This document shows, one piece after another, positions 30,082 through 40,757 of a DNA stretch of 64,000 nucleotides; the stretch's first letter is position 1, and every line of letters starts with the position of its first letter. A program made the translations under genes and the position numbers. This DNA is from Limosilactobacillus mucosae DSM 13345 (GTDB taxonomy: Bacteria > Bacillota > Bacilli > Lactobacillales > Lactobacillaceae): NCBI RefSeq assembly GCF_001436025.1, contig NZ_AZEQ01000002.1, forward strand, positions 121,434 through 185,433, in the 5' to 3' direction. Below the pieces are notes generated by a model. The model made no database searches. It worked only from the letters and a program-made list of their open reading frames with translations, and was not told where the DNA came from.

Positions 30082-30930
30082 GTGGGAATTCGCAAATACA
30101 AGGGTACCACTAATGGTCGCCGTAATATGACCGGATTCGACTTCGCTGAAATCACGAAGACGACCCCGGAAAAGTCTTTGCTGGCACCATTAAAGCACAC
30201 CGCTGGTCGTAACAACTACGGTCATATGACTGTTCGTCACCGTGGTGGCGGTACGAAGCGTCAATACCGGATCATCGACTTCAAGCGGATCAAGGACAAC
30301 GTTCCTGCAACCGTTAAGGCTATCGAATACGATCCAAACCGTACTGCTAACATCGCTCTACTGGTTTACGCAGATGGTGTTAAGTCATACATCTTGGCTC
30401 CTAAGGGCCTGAAGGTTGGTATGCAAGTTCAATCCGGTCCAGATGCCGACATCAAGGTTGGTAACGCACTGCCATTGAAGAACATTCCAGTTGGTACTGT
30501 TATTCACAACATCGAACTGAAGCCAGGCAAGGGTGGTCAAATTGCTCGTTCTGCCGGTGCTTCTGCACAACTGCTTGGTAAGGAAAGTGACAAGTACGTT
30601 CTGGTTCGTCTGGCTTCTGGGGAAGTTCGGATGATTCTGGCTGCTTGCCGTGCTACGATCGGTGTTGTCGGCAACGACGAACATGCCCTGATCATCAAAG
30701 GTAAGGCTGGTCGTACTCGTTACGCAGGTCAACGTCCACACGTTCGTGGTTCTGTAATGAACCCTAACGATCACCCACATGGTGGTGGTGAAGGTAAGGC
30801 TCCAGTTGGTTTGCCATCTCCTCTGTCTCCATGGGGTAAGAAGACTGTTGGTAAGAAGACTCGCTCACACAAGGCACGTTCGAACAAGTTCATCGTTCGT
30901 GGTCGCAAGCGTGGTCCACACACTCGTTAA
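30082..30930 (+). CDS. rplB: 50S ribosomal protein L2
   Basis: Essential for subunit association and peptidyl transferase structure. 282 residues, with the conserved [12 protein letters not shown] (active-site histidine loop) and the closing [13 protein letters not shown] start at 30082 behind TAGGAGGAAA gives the expected GIRKYK N-terminus. Confidence 0.97.
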   Translation: MGIRKYKGTTNGRRNMTGFDFAEITKTTPEKSLLAPLKHTAGRNNYGHMTVRHRGGGTKRQYRIIDFKRIKDNVPATVKAIEYDPNRTANIALLVYADGVKSYILAPKGLKVGMQVQSGPDADIKVGNALPLKNIPVGTVIHNIELKPGKGGQIARSAGASAQLLGKESDKYVLVRLASGEVRMILAACRATIGVVGNDEHALIIKGKAGRTRYAGQRPHVRGSVMNPNDHPHGGGEGKAPVGLPSPLSPWGKKTVGKKTRSHKARSNKFIVRGRKRGPHTR

Positions 30931-30970
30931 TGAGTAACAAATAGCTAATTACCCGAGAGGAGGTACAACA

Positions 30971-31252
30971 ATGGGTCGTAGTTTAAAGAAGGGACCTTTC
31001 GCCGACGCTTCTCTGTTGAAGAAGGTTGACGCACAAAAGGATAACGAAAAGAAGACGGTTATTAAGACCTGGTCACGCCGTTCCACGATTTACCCAAGCT
31101 TCATTGGTTACACTTTCGCCGTTTACGATGGTCGCAAGCACGTGCCAGTTTACGTACAAGAAGACATGGTAGGCCACAAGCTGGGTGAATTCGTACCAAC
31201 GCGGACTTTCCGTGGTCACGCCGGTGATGACAAGAAGACGGGCAAGAAGTAA
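30971..31252 (+). CDS. rpsS: 30S ribosomal protein S19
   Basis: Head protein touching the A-site tRNA and 50S bridge. 93 residues starting [18 protein letters not shown], with the [11 protein letters not shown] tail. ATG at 30971 follows GAGAGGAGG. Confidence 0.97.
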   Translation: MGRSLKKGPFADASLLKKVDAQKDNEKKTVIKTWSRRSTIYPSFIGYTFAVYDGRKHVPVYVQEDMVGHKLGEFVPTRTFRGHAGDDKKTGKK

Positions 31253-31268
31253 GGAGGAAATTTGATCA

Positions 31269-31616
31269 ATGGCTGAAAACATTACGTCAGCTAAGGCAAC
31301 GGCCAAGATGGTCCGGGTTTCCGCTCGCAAGGTTCGTCTGGTTCTTGACACCATTCGCAACAAGAGCGTTGCCGAAGCATTTGCTATTCTGAAGTTCACT
31401 CCCAATGGTGCTGCTTCAGACGTCGAAAAAGTATTAAAATCTGCAGTTGCTAACGCCGAAAACAACTTTGACTTGGATCGGGCTTCATTGGTAGTTAGCG
31501 AAGCCTTTGCCAACGAAGGACCAACCCTGAAGCGGTTCCGTCCACGTGCCAAAGGTTCAGCTTCTCCAATCAACAAGCGGACCAGCCACATTACGGTTGT
31601 TGTAACTGAAAAGTAG
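31269..31616 (+). CDS. rplV: 50S ribosomal protein L22
   Basis: Forms the narrow part of the exit tunnel with L4. 115 residues; the tunnel beta-hairpin reads [19 protein letters not shown], normal in length. ATG at 31269 follows AAGGAGG, which begins at the end of rpsS. Confidence 0.97.
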   Translation: MAENITSAKATAKMVRVSARKVRLVLDTIRNKSVAEAFAILKFTPNGAASDVEKVLKSAVANAENNFDLDRASLVVSEAFANEGPTLKRFRPRAKGSASPINKRTSHITVVVTEK

Positions 31617-31627
31617 GAGGGATAATA

Positions 31628-32281
31628 GTGGGTCAAAAGATTAATCCTAATGGTTTCCGTGTTGGGGTCATTCGCGACTGGACTGCTAAGTGGTACGCCG
31701 AAAAAGACTACGCTGCTTACTTGAGCGAAGACCTTCGGATCCGTAAGTACATTGAAAAGCGACTTGCTGACGCCTCTGTTTCAACTATCGAAATTGAACG
31801 GGCTGCTAACCGCGTAAACGTTTCAATTCACACTGCCAAGCCAGGTATGGTTATCGGTAAGGGTGGTTCTGAAGTTGAAGCACTCCGCAAGGAACTTAAC
31901 GCCTTGACTGGCAAGCGCGTCCACATTAACGTGGTTGAAATTAAGAAGCCAGACTTAGACGCACACCTGGTAGGTGTAAGCGTTGCTGAACAACTTGAAG
32001 CACGTGTTGCTTTCCGTCGTGCTATGCGTGGTGCCATCCAACGTGCTATGCGTGCCGGTGCTAAGGGTATCAAGATTCAAGTTGCTGGTCGTCTGAACGG
32101 TGCCGACATGTCTCGGATTGAATCATATTCCGAAGGCACTGTTCCACTGCACACTCTGCGTGCCGACATCGACTACTCATGGGATGAAGCACGGACTACG
32201 TACGGTGCACTGGGTATCAAGACCTGGATCTACCGTGGCGAAGTTTTGCCAGAGAAGCAAGCAAACAAAAACACTAAGTAA
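31628..32281 (+). CDS. rpsC: 30S ribosomal protein S3
   Basis: mRNA-entry protein with helicase activity. 217 residues with a type-II KH domain (PGMVIGKGG in the GxxG position) and the conserved [24 protein letters not shown] start at 31628 gives the standard [12 protein letters not shown] start. Confidence 0.97.
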   Translation: MGQKINPNGFRVGVIRDWTAKWYAEKDYAAYLSEDLRIRKYIEKRLADASVSTIEIERAANRVNVSIHTAKPGMVIGKGGSEVEALRKELNALTGKRVHINVVEIKKPDLDAHLVGVSVAEQLEARVAFRRAMRGAIQRAMRAGAKGIKIQVAGRLNGADMSRIESYSEGTVPLHTLRADIDYSWDEARTTYGALGIKTWIYRGEVLPEKQANKNTK

Positions 32282-32297
32282 GGAGGGGAAATAAAAC

Positions 32298-32729
32298 ATG
32301 CTAGTACCTAAGCGAGTAAAACACCGCAAGGTTCAACGTGGCCACATGCGTGGTGAAGCCAAGGGTGGCAAGAACGTAACGTTTGGTGAATTTGGTCTGA
32401 AGGCTTTGGATTCCCACTGGATCTCCAACCGTCAAATCGAAGCCGGCCGTATTGCTATTACGCGTCACATGAAGCGTGGTGGTAAGGTCTGGATCAAGAT
32501 TTTCCCTCACCTTTCCTACACTAGCAAAGGTGTTGGTGTCCGGATGGGTAATGGTAAGGGTGCTCCTGAAGGCTGGGTAGCCCCAGTTAAGCGCGGCAAG
32601 ATTCTGTACGAAGTTGCCGGCGTGCCTGAAGACGTTGCCCGCGAAGCCCTGCGCTTGGCCGGCAGCAAGATGCCAGTTCGCACTAAGATCGTAAAGCGTG
32701 AGGAAGGTGGACAATCTAATGAAGACTAA
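32298..32729 (+). CDS. rplP: 50S ribosomal protein L16
   Basis: Positions tRNA acceptor arms in the A and P sites. 143 residues, starting [20 protein letters not shown], with [19 protein letters not shown]. Its last 11 bases overlap rpmC. Confidence 0.97.
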   Translation: MLVPKRVKHRKVQRGHMRGEAKGGKNVTFGEFGLKALDSHWISNRQIEAGRIAITRHMKRGGKVWIKIFPHLSYTSKGVGVRMGNGKGAPEGWVAPVKRGKILYEVAGVPEDVAREALRLAGSKMPVRTKIVKREEGGQSNED

Positions 32730-32925
32730 AGATTATGTTCAAGAACTGAATGGATTAACCACTGAGCAATTGCTTGACCGTGAAAAGGAATTGAAGGAAC
32801 AATTGTTTAACTTACGTTTCCAATTAGCAACCGGCCAGTTGGAAAACACTGCAAGCCTTAAGAGCGTTCGCAAGAACATTGCACGGGTTAAGACAGTTCT
32901 TCGTCAACAAGAATTAAACAAATAA
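32719..32925 (+). CDS. rpmC: 50S ribosomal protein L29
   Basis: Small helical protein at the tunnel exit. 68 residues. The ATG at 32719 behind GGAAGGTGG gives [12 protein letters not shown], matching the family; codons farther upstream lie within rplP and give a non-conserved extension. Overlaps rplP by 11 bases, so the two are coupled. Confidence 0.95.
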   Translation: MKTKDYVQELNGLTTEQLLDREKELKEQLFNLRFQLATGQLENTASLKSVRKNIARVKTVLRQQELNK

Positions 32926-32949
32926 GAATACGAAAAGGAGGATTAGCGC

Positions 32950-33210
32950 ATGAGTGATGAACGTAATGCACGTAAGGTCTACCAAGGCCGCGTTGTTTCC
33001 GACAAGATGGACAAGACCATCACTGTCGTAATCGACACTTACAAGAGTGCCCCAGTTTACGGCAAGCGTGTACGGTACTCAAAGAAGTACTACGCTCACG
33101 ATGAAAACAACGAAGCAAAGTCCGGCGATACGGTTGAAATCATGGAAACTCGGCCTCTGTCTGCTAAGAAGCGTTTCCGTCTGGTTAAGATCGTTAAGAA
33201 AGCTGATTAA
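32950..33210 (+). CDS. rpsQ: 30S ribosomal protein S17
   Basis: Early-binding 16S rRNA 5'-domain protein. 86 residues, starting around [17 protein letters not shown] and including the [13 protein letters not shown] end. ATG at 32950 follows AAGGAGGA. Confidence 0.97.
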   Translation: MSDERNARKVYQGRVVSDKMDKTITVVIDTYKSAPVYGKRVRYSKKYYAHDENNEAKSGDTVEIMETRPLSAKKRFRLVKIVKKAD

Positions 33211-33276
33211 TCCCGCTTTGTGATGATTTCGTATTCTTAATTATTCTTACTTACTGATGGAAGGAGGACACTAACA

Positions 33277-33645
33277 GTGATTCAACAGGAAAGTCGGTTG
33301 AAGGTCGCTGACAACTCAGGTGCCCGCGAAATCTTGGTAATCAAGATCTTGGGTGGTTCCCGTGTTAAGACCGGTAATATTGGTGACATTATTGTCGCTA
33401 CTGTAAAACAAGCAACACCAGGTGGCGTTGTCAAAAAGGGTGACGTTGTAAAGGCCGTCGTTGTACGGACGAAGCATGGTCTGCACCGTAAGGACGGTTC
33501 ATACATCAAGTTTGACGAAAACGCTGCTGTCCTGATCAACAACGACAAGAGCCCTAAGGGTACCCGTATTTTTGGCCCAATCGCTCGTGAGCTGCGTGAT
33601 GATGACTTTATGAAGATCATCTCCCTGGCTCCAGAAGTTCTGTAA
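33277..33645 (+). CDS. rplN: 50S ribosomal protein L14
   Basis: Intersubunit-bridge protein and binding site of the silencing factor RsfS. 122 residues, starting [18 protein letters not shown] start at 33277 behind GGAAGGAGG. First gene of the spc segment after a 66-base spacer in which I see no promoter. Confidence 0.97.
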   Translation: MIQQESRLKVADNSGAREILVIKILGGSRVKTGNIGDIIVATVKQATPGGVVKKGDVVKAVVVRTKHGLHRKDGSYIKFDENAAVLINNDKSPKGTRIFGPIARELRDDDFMKIISLAPEVL

Positions 33646-33676
33646 GATTAACCGAAAATAAGGAGGTGCACACCAC

Positions 33677-33985
33677 ATGTTTTTAAAGACAGGTGACAAG
33701 GTTCGCGTCATCGCCGGTAAGGACAAGGGCAAGGAAGGTACCATCAAGAAGGTCCTGGTCAAGGAAAACCGTGTGATCGTTGAAGGCGTTAACCAAATCA
33801 AGAAACATCAAAAGCCAAACAACGCTAACCCAAACGGTGGGATTATTGATGCAGAAGCACCAATCCAAGCATCTAACGTTATGCTGATTGACCCATCTAC
33901 CAACGAACCTACTCGTGTTGGTTTCAAGGTCGTTGACGGTAAAAAAGTTCGTGTTGCCAAGAAGTCTGGTAAGACGATCGACTAA
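33677..33985 (+). CDS. rplX: 50S ribosomal protein L24
   Basis: Assembly-initiator protein near the exit tunnel. 102 residues with the N-terminal KOW motif [23 protein letters not shown] at 33677 follows AAGGAGGTG. Confidence 0.97.
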   Translation: MFLKTGDKVRVIAGKDKGKEGTIKKVLVKENRVIVEGVNQIKKHQKPNNANPNGGIIDAEAPIQASNVMLIDPSTNEPTRVGFKVVDGKKVRVAKKSGKTID

Positions 33986-34013
33986 AAATTAGGGGAAGGA
34001 GGAATTATTGCTC

Positions 34014-34556
34014 ATGGAAAACCGTTTAAAAGCAAAGTACGAAAGTGAAGTACGTCCAGCTTTGACTGACAAGTTCAACTACACTTCTGTAATGGCTGTT
34101 CCTAAGATCGACAAGATCGTTTTGAACATGGGTGTCGGTGACGCTACTCAAAACTCCAAGCTGTTGGATGAAGCTGTTGAAGAACTGGGTCTGATTGCTG
34201 GTCAAAAGCCACTGATCACTAAGGCTAAGAAGTCCATCGCCGGCTTCCGTCTGCGTGAAGGTATGTCCATCGGTGCCAAGGTTACGCTGCGCGGTACTCG
34301 TATGTACGACTTCCTGGACAAGCTGATCAACGTTTCACTGCCACGTGTTCGTGACTTCCATGGTGTATCAAACAAGTCATTTGATGGCCACGGTAACTAC
34401 ACGTTGGGTGTTCGCGAACAACTGATCTTCCCAGAAATCGACTACGACAAGGTTAACCACGTTCGCGGTCTGGACATTGTTATCGTTACGACTGCCAACT
34501 CTGATGAAGAAGGTCATGAATTGCTTGCTCAAATGGGCATGCCATTCGCTAAGTAA
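34014..34556 (+). CDS. rplE: 50S ribosomal protein L5
   Basis: 5S rRNA binder contacting P-site tRNA. 180 residues from ATG 34014 ([12 protein letters not shown]), the common family start. TTG at 34008 is the alternative: it has the better distance from GGAAGGAGG (33995-34002) and would add two residues. Core [17 protein letters not shown] is intact. Confidence 0.93.
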   Translation: MENRLKAKYESEVRPALTDKFNYTSVMAVPKIDKIVLNMGVGDATQNSKLLDEAVEELGLIAGQKPLITKAKKSIAGFRLREGMSIGAKVTLRGTRMYDFLDKLINVSLPRVRDFHGVSNKSFDGHGNYTLGVREQLIFPEIDYDKVNHVRGLDIVIVTTANSDEEGHELLAQMGMPFAK

Positions 34557-34573
34557 TTAAGGAGGTCCACAAA

Positions 34574-34759
34574 TTGGCTAAAAAATCAATGATCGCTAAG
34601 TGCAACCGCCCAGCCAAGTACTCCACGCGTGCTTACACGCGTTGTGTTCGTTGTGGCCGTCCGCACTCCGTTTACCGTAAGTTCCACCTATGCCGGATTT
34701 GCTTGCGTCAACTTGCCCATGAAGGACAAATTCCTGGTATGAAGAAGGCTAGCTGGTAA
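34574..34759 (+). CDS. rpsN: 30S ribosomal protein S14, zinc-binding type Z
   Basis: 61 residues, the short C+ form, with the zinc ligands CVRC and CRIC. Firmicutes often have a second, zinc-free S14 elsewhere that takes over in zinc starvation; none is visible here. TTG start at 34574 behind AAGGAGGT. Confidence 0.97.
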   Translation: MAKKSMIAKCNRPAKYSTRAYTRCVRCGRPHSVYRKFHLCRICLRQLAHEGQIPGMKKASW

Positions 34760-34789
34760 ACAAATCACCGACAAAGGAGGAAAATATCG

Positions 34790-35188
34790 ATGTCTATGAG
34801 TGATCCAATTGCAGATTTTCTGACTCGGATTCGCAATGCCAACATGGCACACCACGATTCTGTAGAAGTACCTGCATCAAAGATGAAGAAGGACATCGCT
34901 GAAATCTTGAAGCAAGAAGGTTTCATTCGCGATGTTGAATACGTTGAAGACAACAAGCAAGGCATCATCCGCGTATTCCTGAAGTACGGCAAGGATGGCG
35001 AACGTGTCATTTCTGGTCTGAAGCGGATTTCAAAGCCTGGCCTGCGTTCTTACGTTAAGGCTGACGCTGTGCCAAAGGTTCTCAATGGTTTGGGTATTGC
35101 CATCATCTCAACTTCTGAAGGGGTTGTGACTGACAAGGTTGCCCGTGCTAAGAAAATCGGTGGCGAAGTTATCGCCTACATTTGGTAA
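34790..35188 (+). CDS. rpsH: 30S ribosomal protein S8
   Basis: Binds 16S rRNA helix 21 and, in E. coli, represses the spc operon by binding its mRNA. 132 residues ending [14 protein letters not shown] ([11 protein letters not shown]). ATG at 34790 lies nine bases after AAAGGAGG; ATG at 34796 is a possible alternative, two codons shorter. Confidence 0.95.
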   Translation: MSMSDPIADFLTRIRNANMAHHDSVEVPASKMKKDIAEILKQEGFIRDVEYVEDNKQGIIRVFLKYGKDGERVISGLKRISKPGLRSYVKADAVPKVLNGLGIAIISTSEGVVTDKVARAKKIGGEVIAYIW

Positions 35189-35216
35189 TTAATAAAATAA
35201 GATCGGAGGTGTACAC

Positions 35217-35753
35217 ATGAGTCGTATTGGTTACAAGGCAATCGAACTGCCACAAGGCGTAGAGGTTTCTCAATCAGGCAACGTCGTAACTGTTAAGGGG
35301 CCTAAGGGTACTCTGAGTCGCGAAATCTCCCCATTGATCAAGATGAACGTTACTGACAGCGAAGTAACGTTTGAACGGGAAAATGACGACAAGAAGGCTA
35401 AGATGGTCCACGGTACTACGCGTGCCAATGTTAACAACATGATCGAAGGTGTCGTTAACGGGTTTAAGAAGACTCTGAAGCTGGTCGGTGTTGGTTACCG
35501 TGCTCAAGCCAAGGGTAGCAAGCTGATCCTGACTGTTGGTTACTCCAACCCAGTTGAAATGGAAAAGCCAGAAGATCTGGAAGTTAACGTTCCAGACAAC
35601 ACGACGATTGAAATCAGCGGTATCAACAAAGAACACGTTGGCCAATTTGCTGCCGAAGTTCGTGCCGTTCGTTCACCAGAGCCTTACAAGGGTAAGGGTA
35701 TTCGTTACGAAAATGAATACATCCTGCGTAAGGAAGGTAAGACTGGTAAGTAA
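35217..35753 (+). CDS. rplF: 50S ribosomal protein L6
   Basis: Two-domain protein near the factor-binding site. 178 residues, starting [16 protein letters not shown], with the signature [18 protein letters not shown] at 35217 follows CGGAGGTG. Confidence 0.97.
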   Translation: MSRIGYKAIELPQGVEVSQSGNVVTVKGPKGTLSREISPLIKMNVTDSEVTFERENDDKKAKMVHGTTRANVNNMIEGVVNGFKKTLKLVGVGYRAQAKGSKLILTVGYSNPVEMEKPEDLEVNVPDNTTIEISGINKEHVGQFAAEVRAVRSPEPYKGKGIRYENEYILRKEGKTGK

Positions 35754-35819
35754 TCGTCTAGCAGCTTAGCTGCATAAATAATTTAAAATCAAAATTAAAA
35801 GAATCAAGAGGTGACAGTT

Positions 35820-36176
35820 GTGATTTCTAAACCAGATAAGAACAAGATCCGTCAACGCCGTCACATGCGCGTTCGCGGTAAGATCTCTGGTACTGCAGAG
35901 CGCCCACGTTTAAGTGTTTACCGTTCTAACAAAAACATTTACGCTCAATTGATTGATGACGTAAAGGGTGTGACGCTCGCAAGTGCCTCAACTCTCGACA
36001 GTGAAGTCAGTGGCAACACTAAGACGGAACAAGCTGCCGGTGTTGGTGCTCTGATCGCTAAGCGCGGTGTAGAAAAGAACATCAGCAGCGTTGTTTTTGA
36101 CCGTGGTGGTTACCTGTACCATGGTCGTGTACAAGCCCTGGCTGAAGCAGCTCGTGAAAACGGTCTGCAATTCTAA
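35820..36176 (+). CDS. rplR: 50S ribosomal protein L18
   Basis: 5S rRNA-binding protein. 118 residues from GTG at 35820 ([15 protein letters not shown]), behind AGAGGTGA. The GTG at 35811 falls within that Shine-Dalgarno and is rejected. Conserved [21 protein letters not shown] region and closing [16 protein letters not shown]. Confidence 0.95.
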   Translation: MISKPDKNKIRQRRHMRVRGKISGTAERPRLSVYRSNKNIYAQLIDDVKGVTLASASTLDSEVSGNTKTEQAAGVGALIAKRGVEKNISSVVFDRGGYLYHGRVQALAEAARENGLQF

Positions 36177-36197
36177 GGAAAAGGAGGAATAACCTGT

Positions 36198-36707
36198 ATG
36201 GCATCACAATCTTACATTGACCCATCCAAGCTGGATCTGGAAGATCAAGTCGTTTCGATCAACCGGGTTACCAAGGTTGTTAAGGGTGGTCGTCGTCTGC
36301 GCTTTGCCGCTTTGGTAATTGTCGGCGACAAGAAGGGTCACGTTGGTTTTGGTACTGGTAAGGCTCAAGAAGTTCCAGAAGCTATCCGTAAGGCTTCTGC
36401 AGCTGCTCAAAAGAACCTGATTGAAGTTCCAATCGTTGGTACGACCATTCCTCACGAAGTTATTGGTACTTTCGGTGGTGGCAAGATCATGCTCAAGCCA
36501 GCCGTTGAAGGTTCTGGGGTTGCTGCCGGTGGTGCAGTTCGTAACGTTATGGAACTGGCCGGCGTTGCCGACGTTACTTCCAAGCGTTTGGGCTCCAACA
36601 CGCCAATCAACGTTGTTCGCGCAACGTTTGAAGGTCTGAAGGCTCTGAAGAGTGCCGAAGAAGTTTCTCAACTTCGTGGCGTCTCCGTTGATCACCTGGC
36701 AGAATAA
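36198..36707 (+). CDS. rpsE: 30S ribosomal protein S5
   Basis: Decoding-fidelity protein. 169 residues with the double-stranded-RNA-binding N-domain ([24 protein letters not shown]) whose loop is the spectinomycin site; the loop looks wild type. ATG at 36198 follows AAGGAGG. Confidence 0.97.
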   Translation: MASQSYIDPSKLDLEDQVVSINRVTKVVKGGRRLRFAALVIVGDKKGHVGFGTGKAQEVPEAIRKASAAAQKNLIEVPIVGTTIPHEVIGTFGGGKIMLKPAVEGSGVAAGGAVRNVMELAGVADVTSKRLGSNTPINVVRATFEGLKALKSAEEVSQLRGVSVDHLAE

Positions 36708-36721
36708 GGAGGACATAGATC

Positions 36722-36904
36722 ATGGCTAAAGTTAAAGTTACTTTGATCCACAGTGTTGCCCACCGTAAGCCAACTCAACGTCGTACGGTTAAGGCATTGG
36801 GTCTGGGCAAGATCGGCAGCTCCAATGTCCTGCCAGACAACGCGGCAACGCGTGGTGCAATCTTTAAGGTTGCTCACTTGGTTTCCATTGAAGAAGTCAA
36901 GTAA
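36722..36904 (+). CDS. rpmD: 50S ribosomal protein L30
   Basis: Small non-essential 50S protein. 60 residues with [22 protein letters not shown] at 36722, 14 bases after rpsE, behind AAGGAGG. Confidence 0.97.
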   Translation: MAKVKVTLIHSVAHRKPTQRRTVKALGLGKIGSSNVLPDNAATRGAIFKVAHLVSIEEVK

Positions 36905-36936
36905 TTAAAAATCTACAATAAGGAGGTGCCTACCTA

Positions 36937-37371
36937 ATGAAATTAAACGAATTGAAGCCAGCTGCTGGTTCCCGTTTCAAGCGTCTGCGTAAGGGCCGTG
37001 GTCTGTCATCTGGTCACGGTTTCACTTCTGGTCGTGGTACTAAGGGTCAAAAGGCTCATGGTAAGACTCGTCTGGGCTTTGAAGGGGGCCAAATGCCTCT
37101 GTACCGTCAAATGCCAAAGCGTGGTTTCAGCAACATCAACCGTAAGGAATACGCTATTGTAAACCTGACGACGCTGAACCGTTTTGATGATGGTGCCGAA
37201 GTTACGCCAGCTGTTCTGCTGGAAAACGGCGTGATCAAGAACGTTAAGAGCGGTGTTAAGATTCTGGGCAATGGTAAGTTGACCAAGAAGCTGACCGTTA
37301 AAGCCAACAAGTTTTCTGCTTCAGCTGTTAAGGCAATTGAAGCTGCTGGTGGTAAAACTGAGGTGATGTAA
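36937..37371 (+). CDS. rplO: 50S ribosomal protein L15
   Basis: Late-assembly 50S protein. 144 residues; the glycine/arginine-rich N-terminus [19 protein letters not shown] is typical. Its stop codon abuts the secY start. Confidence 0.97.
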   Translation: MKLNELKPAAGSRFKRLRKGRGLSSGHGFTSGRGTKGQKAHGKTRLGFEGGQMPLYRQMPKRGFSNINRKEYAIVNLTTLNRFDDGAEVTPAVLLENGVIKNVKSGVKILGNGKLTKKLTVKANKFSASAVKAIEAAGGKTEVM

Positions 37372-38670
37372 TTGTTCACAACCGTCAAAAATGCATTCAA
37401 GGTTAAGGATATTCGTAAGAAGATTCTATTCACCTTGTTTGTACTGATTGTTTACCGGTTAGGTGCCTCTATTACAGTACCCGGTGTAAATGCTGCTGCC
37501 TTAGAGCAGATCTCTAGTACCGGCTTGGCATCAATCTTGAACACTTTCAGTGGTGGCGGTTTGGATAACTACTCATTATTTGCGATGGGGGTTTCCCCGT
37601 ACATCACGGCTCAAATCGTAGTCCAACTTCTTCAAATGGATATCGTTCCTAAGTTTGTCGAATGGAGCAAACAAGGGGAAGTTGGTCGACGGAAGCTTAA
37701 TCAGGCTACGCGATGGTTAACGATCGTTCTTGGTTTTATCCAATCGATTGGGATCACCGCGGGCTTTAACGCATTAAGCACGATTAAACTGGTTAACAAT
37801 CCGGGGGTGGAAACCTATATCACGATTGGTCTGATCTTAACTGCCGGAACCATGTTTGCTACTTGGTTAGGGGACATGATTACCGAGCGCGGTCTCGGTA
37901 ATGGTGTTTCAATGCTGATCTTTGCTGGGATCATCGCTGAAATGCCAAGTGGGATCAAGCAGTTATGGAACGATCAGATCACTGGTGAATCTGGCGCAAA
38001 CCTCTGGATGGGAATTGGCTTTATTGCCCTAGTTGTGGTTGCGATATTGGCAATCGTGACGTTCGTTACCTGGTTTCAACAGGCTGAACGGCGTTTGCCG
38101 ATTCAATACACGCGGCGAACAACTACTTCGCCGTCAAACAGTTATCTTCCATTAAAGATCAACGTTTCTGGGGTGATTCCGGTGATCTTTGCCGGCTCGT
38201 TTATCTCGACGCCGCAAACGATCTTAATGGCCTTTCAGCAAAATCATAGTCAAGATACCTGGTATCAGGTTATGACAACGATTTTTAATATGCAGTCTGG
38301 TCCAGGCATTGCGCTGTATGTATTTTTGATTGTTGTATTTACCTTTTTCTACGCCTTTGTTCAAGTTAATCCAGAAAAACTCGCGGAAAACTTGCAAAAG
38401 CAAGGCAGCTACATCTCTGGCGTTTGGCCGGGCAAAGGCACGCAGGACTTTGTTTCAGGACTGTTGATGCGTTTGTCGACGGTTGGATCGTTATTCTTGG
38501 GATTGATTTCATTGATTCCACTGCTGGCCAGCAACATCTGGAACCTTAGCCAATCAATTGGTTTAGGTGGTACCAGTTTGTTGATTGTCGTTCAAATTGC
38601 CTTGGACGTTGTTCGGCAGATGCGTAGTTTAACGATGAAGCGTGAGTATATTGGATTTATCCGCGAATAA
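37372..38670 (+). CDS. secY: Protein translocase channel SecY
   Basis: Central channel of the Sec translocon. 432 residues with ten membrane segments, GVSPYITAQIVVQLLQ plug/TM2 region and PGKGTQDFVSGLLMRLSTVGS. It starts with TTG at 37372 immediately after the rplO stop, behind GAGGTGATG, so translation is coupled to ribosomal protein synthesis. Confidence 0.96.
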   Translation: MFTTVKNAFKVKDIRKKILFTLFVLIVYRLGASITVPGVNAAALEQISSTGLASILNTFSGGGLDNYSLFAMGVSPYITAQIVVQLLQMDIVPKFVEWSKQGEVGRRKLNQATRWLTIVLGFIQSIGITAGFNALSTIKLVNNPGVETYITIGLILTAGTMFATWLGDMITERGLGNGVSMLIFAGIIAEMPSGIKQLWNDQITGESGANLWMGIGFIALVVVAILAIVTFVTWFQQAERRLPIQYTRRTTTSPSNSYLPLKINVSGVIPVIFAGSFISTPQTILMAFQQNHSQDTWYQVMTTIFNMQSGPGIALYVFLIVVFTFFYAFVQVNPEKLAENLQKQGSYISGVWPGKGTQDFVSGLLMRLSTVGSLFLGLISLIPLLASNIWNLSQSIGLGGTSLLIVVQIALDVVRQMRSLTMKREYIGFIRE

Positions 38671-39348
<678 letters not shown>

Positions 39349-39367
39349 GACTCATTGTTAGTTGAAT

Positions 39368-39406
39368 CCTTGCGTAATTGTGTACTCTATGGTATACTAC
39401 GCAAGG
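39368..39406 (+). promoter_or_regulatory. infA promoter embedded in a 9-bp inverted repeat
   Basis: TTGCGT (39370-39375), 17 bases, TATACT (39393-39398) with extended TG at 39390-39391. The promoter is framed by perfect arms CCTTGCGTA (39368-39376) and TACGCAAGG (39398-39406); the left arm contains the -35 and the right arm begins at the end of the -10. Confidence 0.7.
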
Positions 39407-39421
39407 TTTATCTAGCTTGCA

Positions 39422-39453
39422 GTGGAAGGCGCCTGCCGCTTTCCACCGTTTTT
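39422..39453 (+). terminator. Attenuator-like hairpin in the infA leader
   Basis: 10-bp stem GTGGAAGGCG/CGCTTTCCAC (one G-U), five-base loop, then CGTTTTT. It lies between the infA promoter and its ribosome-binding site, so it may end secY-adk transcripts and also attenuate the infA transcript. Confidence 0.6.
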
Positions 39454-39485
39454 ACGTAATTTTACCGGCAAGGAGGAACCGTTCA

Positions 39486-39704
39486 GTGGCAAAGGCCGAT
39501 GTTATCGAAGTCGAAGGTAAGGTTACCGAAACCCTGCCTAACGCAATGTTTAAAGTTGAATTGGAAAATGGGGTTGAGATCCTGGCACATGTCTCAGGCA
39601 AGATCCGGATGCACTACATCAAGATCCTGCCTGGTGATCGTGTAAAGGTTGAAATGTCCCCATATGATCTGACCAAAGGCCGGATTACTTTCCGCTTCAA
39701 ATAA
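39486..39704 (+). CDS. infA: Translation initiation factor IF-1
   Basis: Occupies the ribosomal A site during initiation. 72 residues, a single S1/OB fold ([20 protein letters not shown], then [17 protein letters not shown]). GTG at 39486 behind AAGGAGGA gives the family start; the frame runs about 108 bases further upstream through the leader and is not coding there. Confidence 0.97.
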   Translation: MAKADVIEVEGKVTETLPNAMFKVELENGVEILAHVSGKIRMHYIKILPGDRVKVEMSPYDLTKGRITFRFK

Positions 39705-39743
39705 GTCTTTAGTCTAAAATCATTTTTAGGAGGATTATTTACA

Positions 39744-39860
39744 ATGAAAGTACGACCATCAGTAAAGCGGATGTGCGAAAAGTGCAAGATCGTCAAGCGC
39801 AATGGTCGGGTAATGGTAATTTGCCCTAACCCAAAGCACAAACAACGTCAAGGCAAGTAA
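39744..39860 (+). CDS. rpmJ: 50S ribosomal protein L36
   Basis: 38 residues, starting [15 protein letters not shown], with zinc ligands CEKC...CPNPKH (the C+ form). ATG at 39744 follows AGGAGGA. Found by reading the gap between infA and rpsM. Confidence 0.97.
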   Translation: MKVRPSVKRMCEKCKIVKRNGRVMVICPNPKHKQRQGK

Positions 39861-39889
39861 TTATATTTTAGAATTGGAGGTGTAACTCA

Positions 39890-40255
39890 ATGGCTCGTAT
39901 CGCAGGTGTCGACTTACCTCGTGACAAGCGAATCGTAATCGGCTTAACTTACATTTATGGTATTGGTAACACGACTGCTAAGAAGGTTCTGGCTGCTGCC
40001 GGTGTTTCTGAAGACATTCGTGTCAAGGACCTGACGCCAGAACAAGAAGAAAAGATCCGTGGTCAAGTAGACCAACTCAAGGTTGAAGGTGACCTTCGTC
40101 GTGAAGTTTCCCTGAACATCAAGCGTCTGCAAGAAATCGGCTCTTACCGTGGCATGCGTCACCGTCGTGGTCTGCCAGTTCGTGGTCAACACACTAAGAA
40201 CAACGCACGGACTCGCAAGGGCAAGGCTGTCGCTATCGCCAACAAGAAGAAGTAA
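39890..40255 (+). CDS. rpsM: 30S ribosomal protein S13
   Basis: Head protein forming an intersubunit bridge and contacting P-site tRNA. 121 residues with [14 protein letters not shown] and the C-terminal [15 protein letters not shown] tail. ATG at 39890 behind GGAGGTG. Confidence 0.97.
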   Translation: MARIAGVDLPRDKRIVIGLTYIYGIGNTTAKKVLAAAGVSEDIRVKDLTPEQEEKIRGQVDQLKVEGDLRREVSLNIKRLQEIGSYRGMRHRRGLPVRGQHTKNNARTRKGKAVAIANKKK

Positions 40256-40285
40256 TCAATACTATAAAGGAGGTTAGTTAGTTTT

Positions 40286-40675
40286 ATGGCAACCAAAAAA
40301 GGTTCACGCAAGCGTCGTGCAAAAAAGAATGTTGAAACTGGTGTTGCACACATTCACTCAACTTTCAACAACACGTTGATCATGATCACTGATGTGCAAG
40401 GCAATGCCGTTGCTTGGTCCTCAGCCGGTGTGCTGGGCTTCAAGGGCTCTCGTAAGTCTACGCCATTTGCTGCTCAAATGGCTTCTGAAGCTGCTGCCAA
40501 GCAAGCAATGGAACACGGTATGAAGACGGTTGAAGTTGAAGTTAAGGGCCCTGGTTCGGGTCGTGAATCAGCTATCCGTGCTCTGCAAGCAACTGGTCTT
40601 GAAGTTACTGCCATCCGGGACGTAACTCCAGTGCCACACAATGGTTCTCGTCCTCCAAAGCGTCGTCGTGTCTAA
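40286..40675 (+). CDS. rpsK: 30S ribosomal protein S11
   Basis: Platform protein next to the E-site mRNA. 129 residues, ending [18 protein letters not shown] as in nearly all bacteria. ATG at 40286 behind AAGGAGG. Confidence 0.97.
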   Translation: MATKKGSRKRRAKKNVETGVAHIHSTFNNTLIMITDVQGNAVAWSSAGVLGFKGSRKSTPFAAQMASEAAAKQAMEHGMKTVEVEVKGPGSGRESAIRALQATGLEVTAIRDVTPVPHNGSRPPKRRRV

Positions 40676-40757
40676 TCGCATCAACGGCGAAATTATCATT
40701 GGCCAGGTGCTTTTAAACAATCTACGGACCACGTTTTGAAAGGGGAAACAGAGTAGA

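Noticed and set aside
39378..39485. N-terminal extension of IF-1 by about 36 residues
   Set aside because: It would translate the promoter, the inverted repeat and the attenuator hairpin; IF-1 is 72 residues in relatives and GTG 39486 has a strong Shine-Dalgarno.
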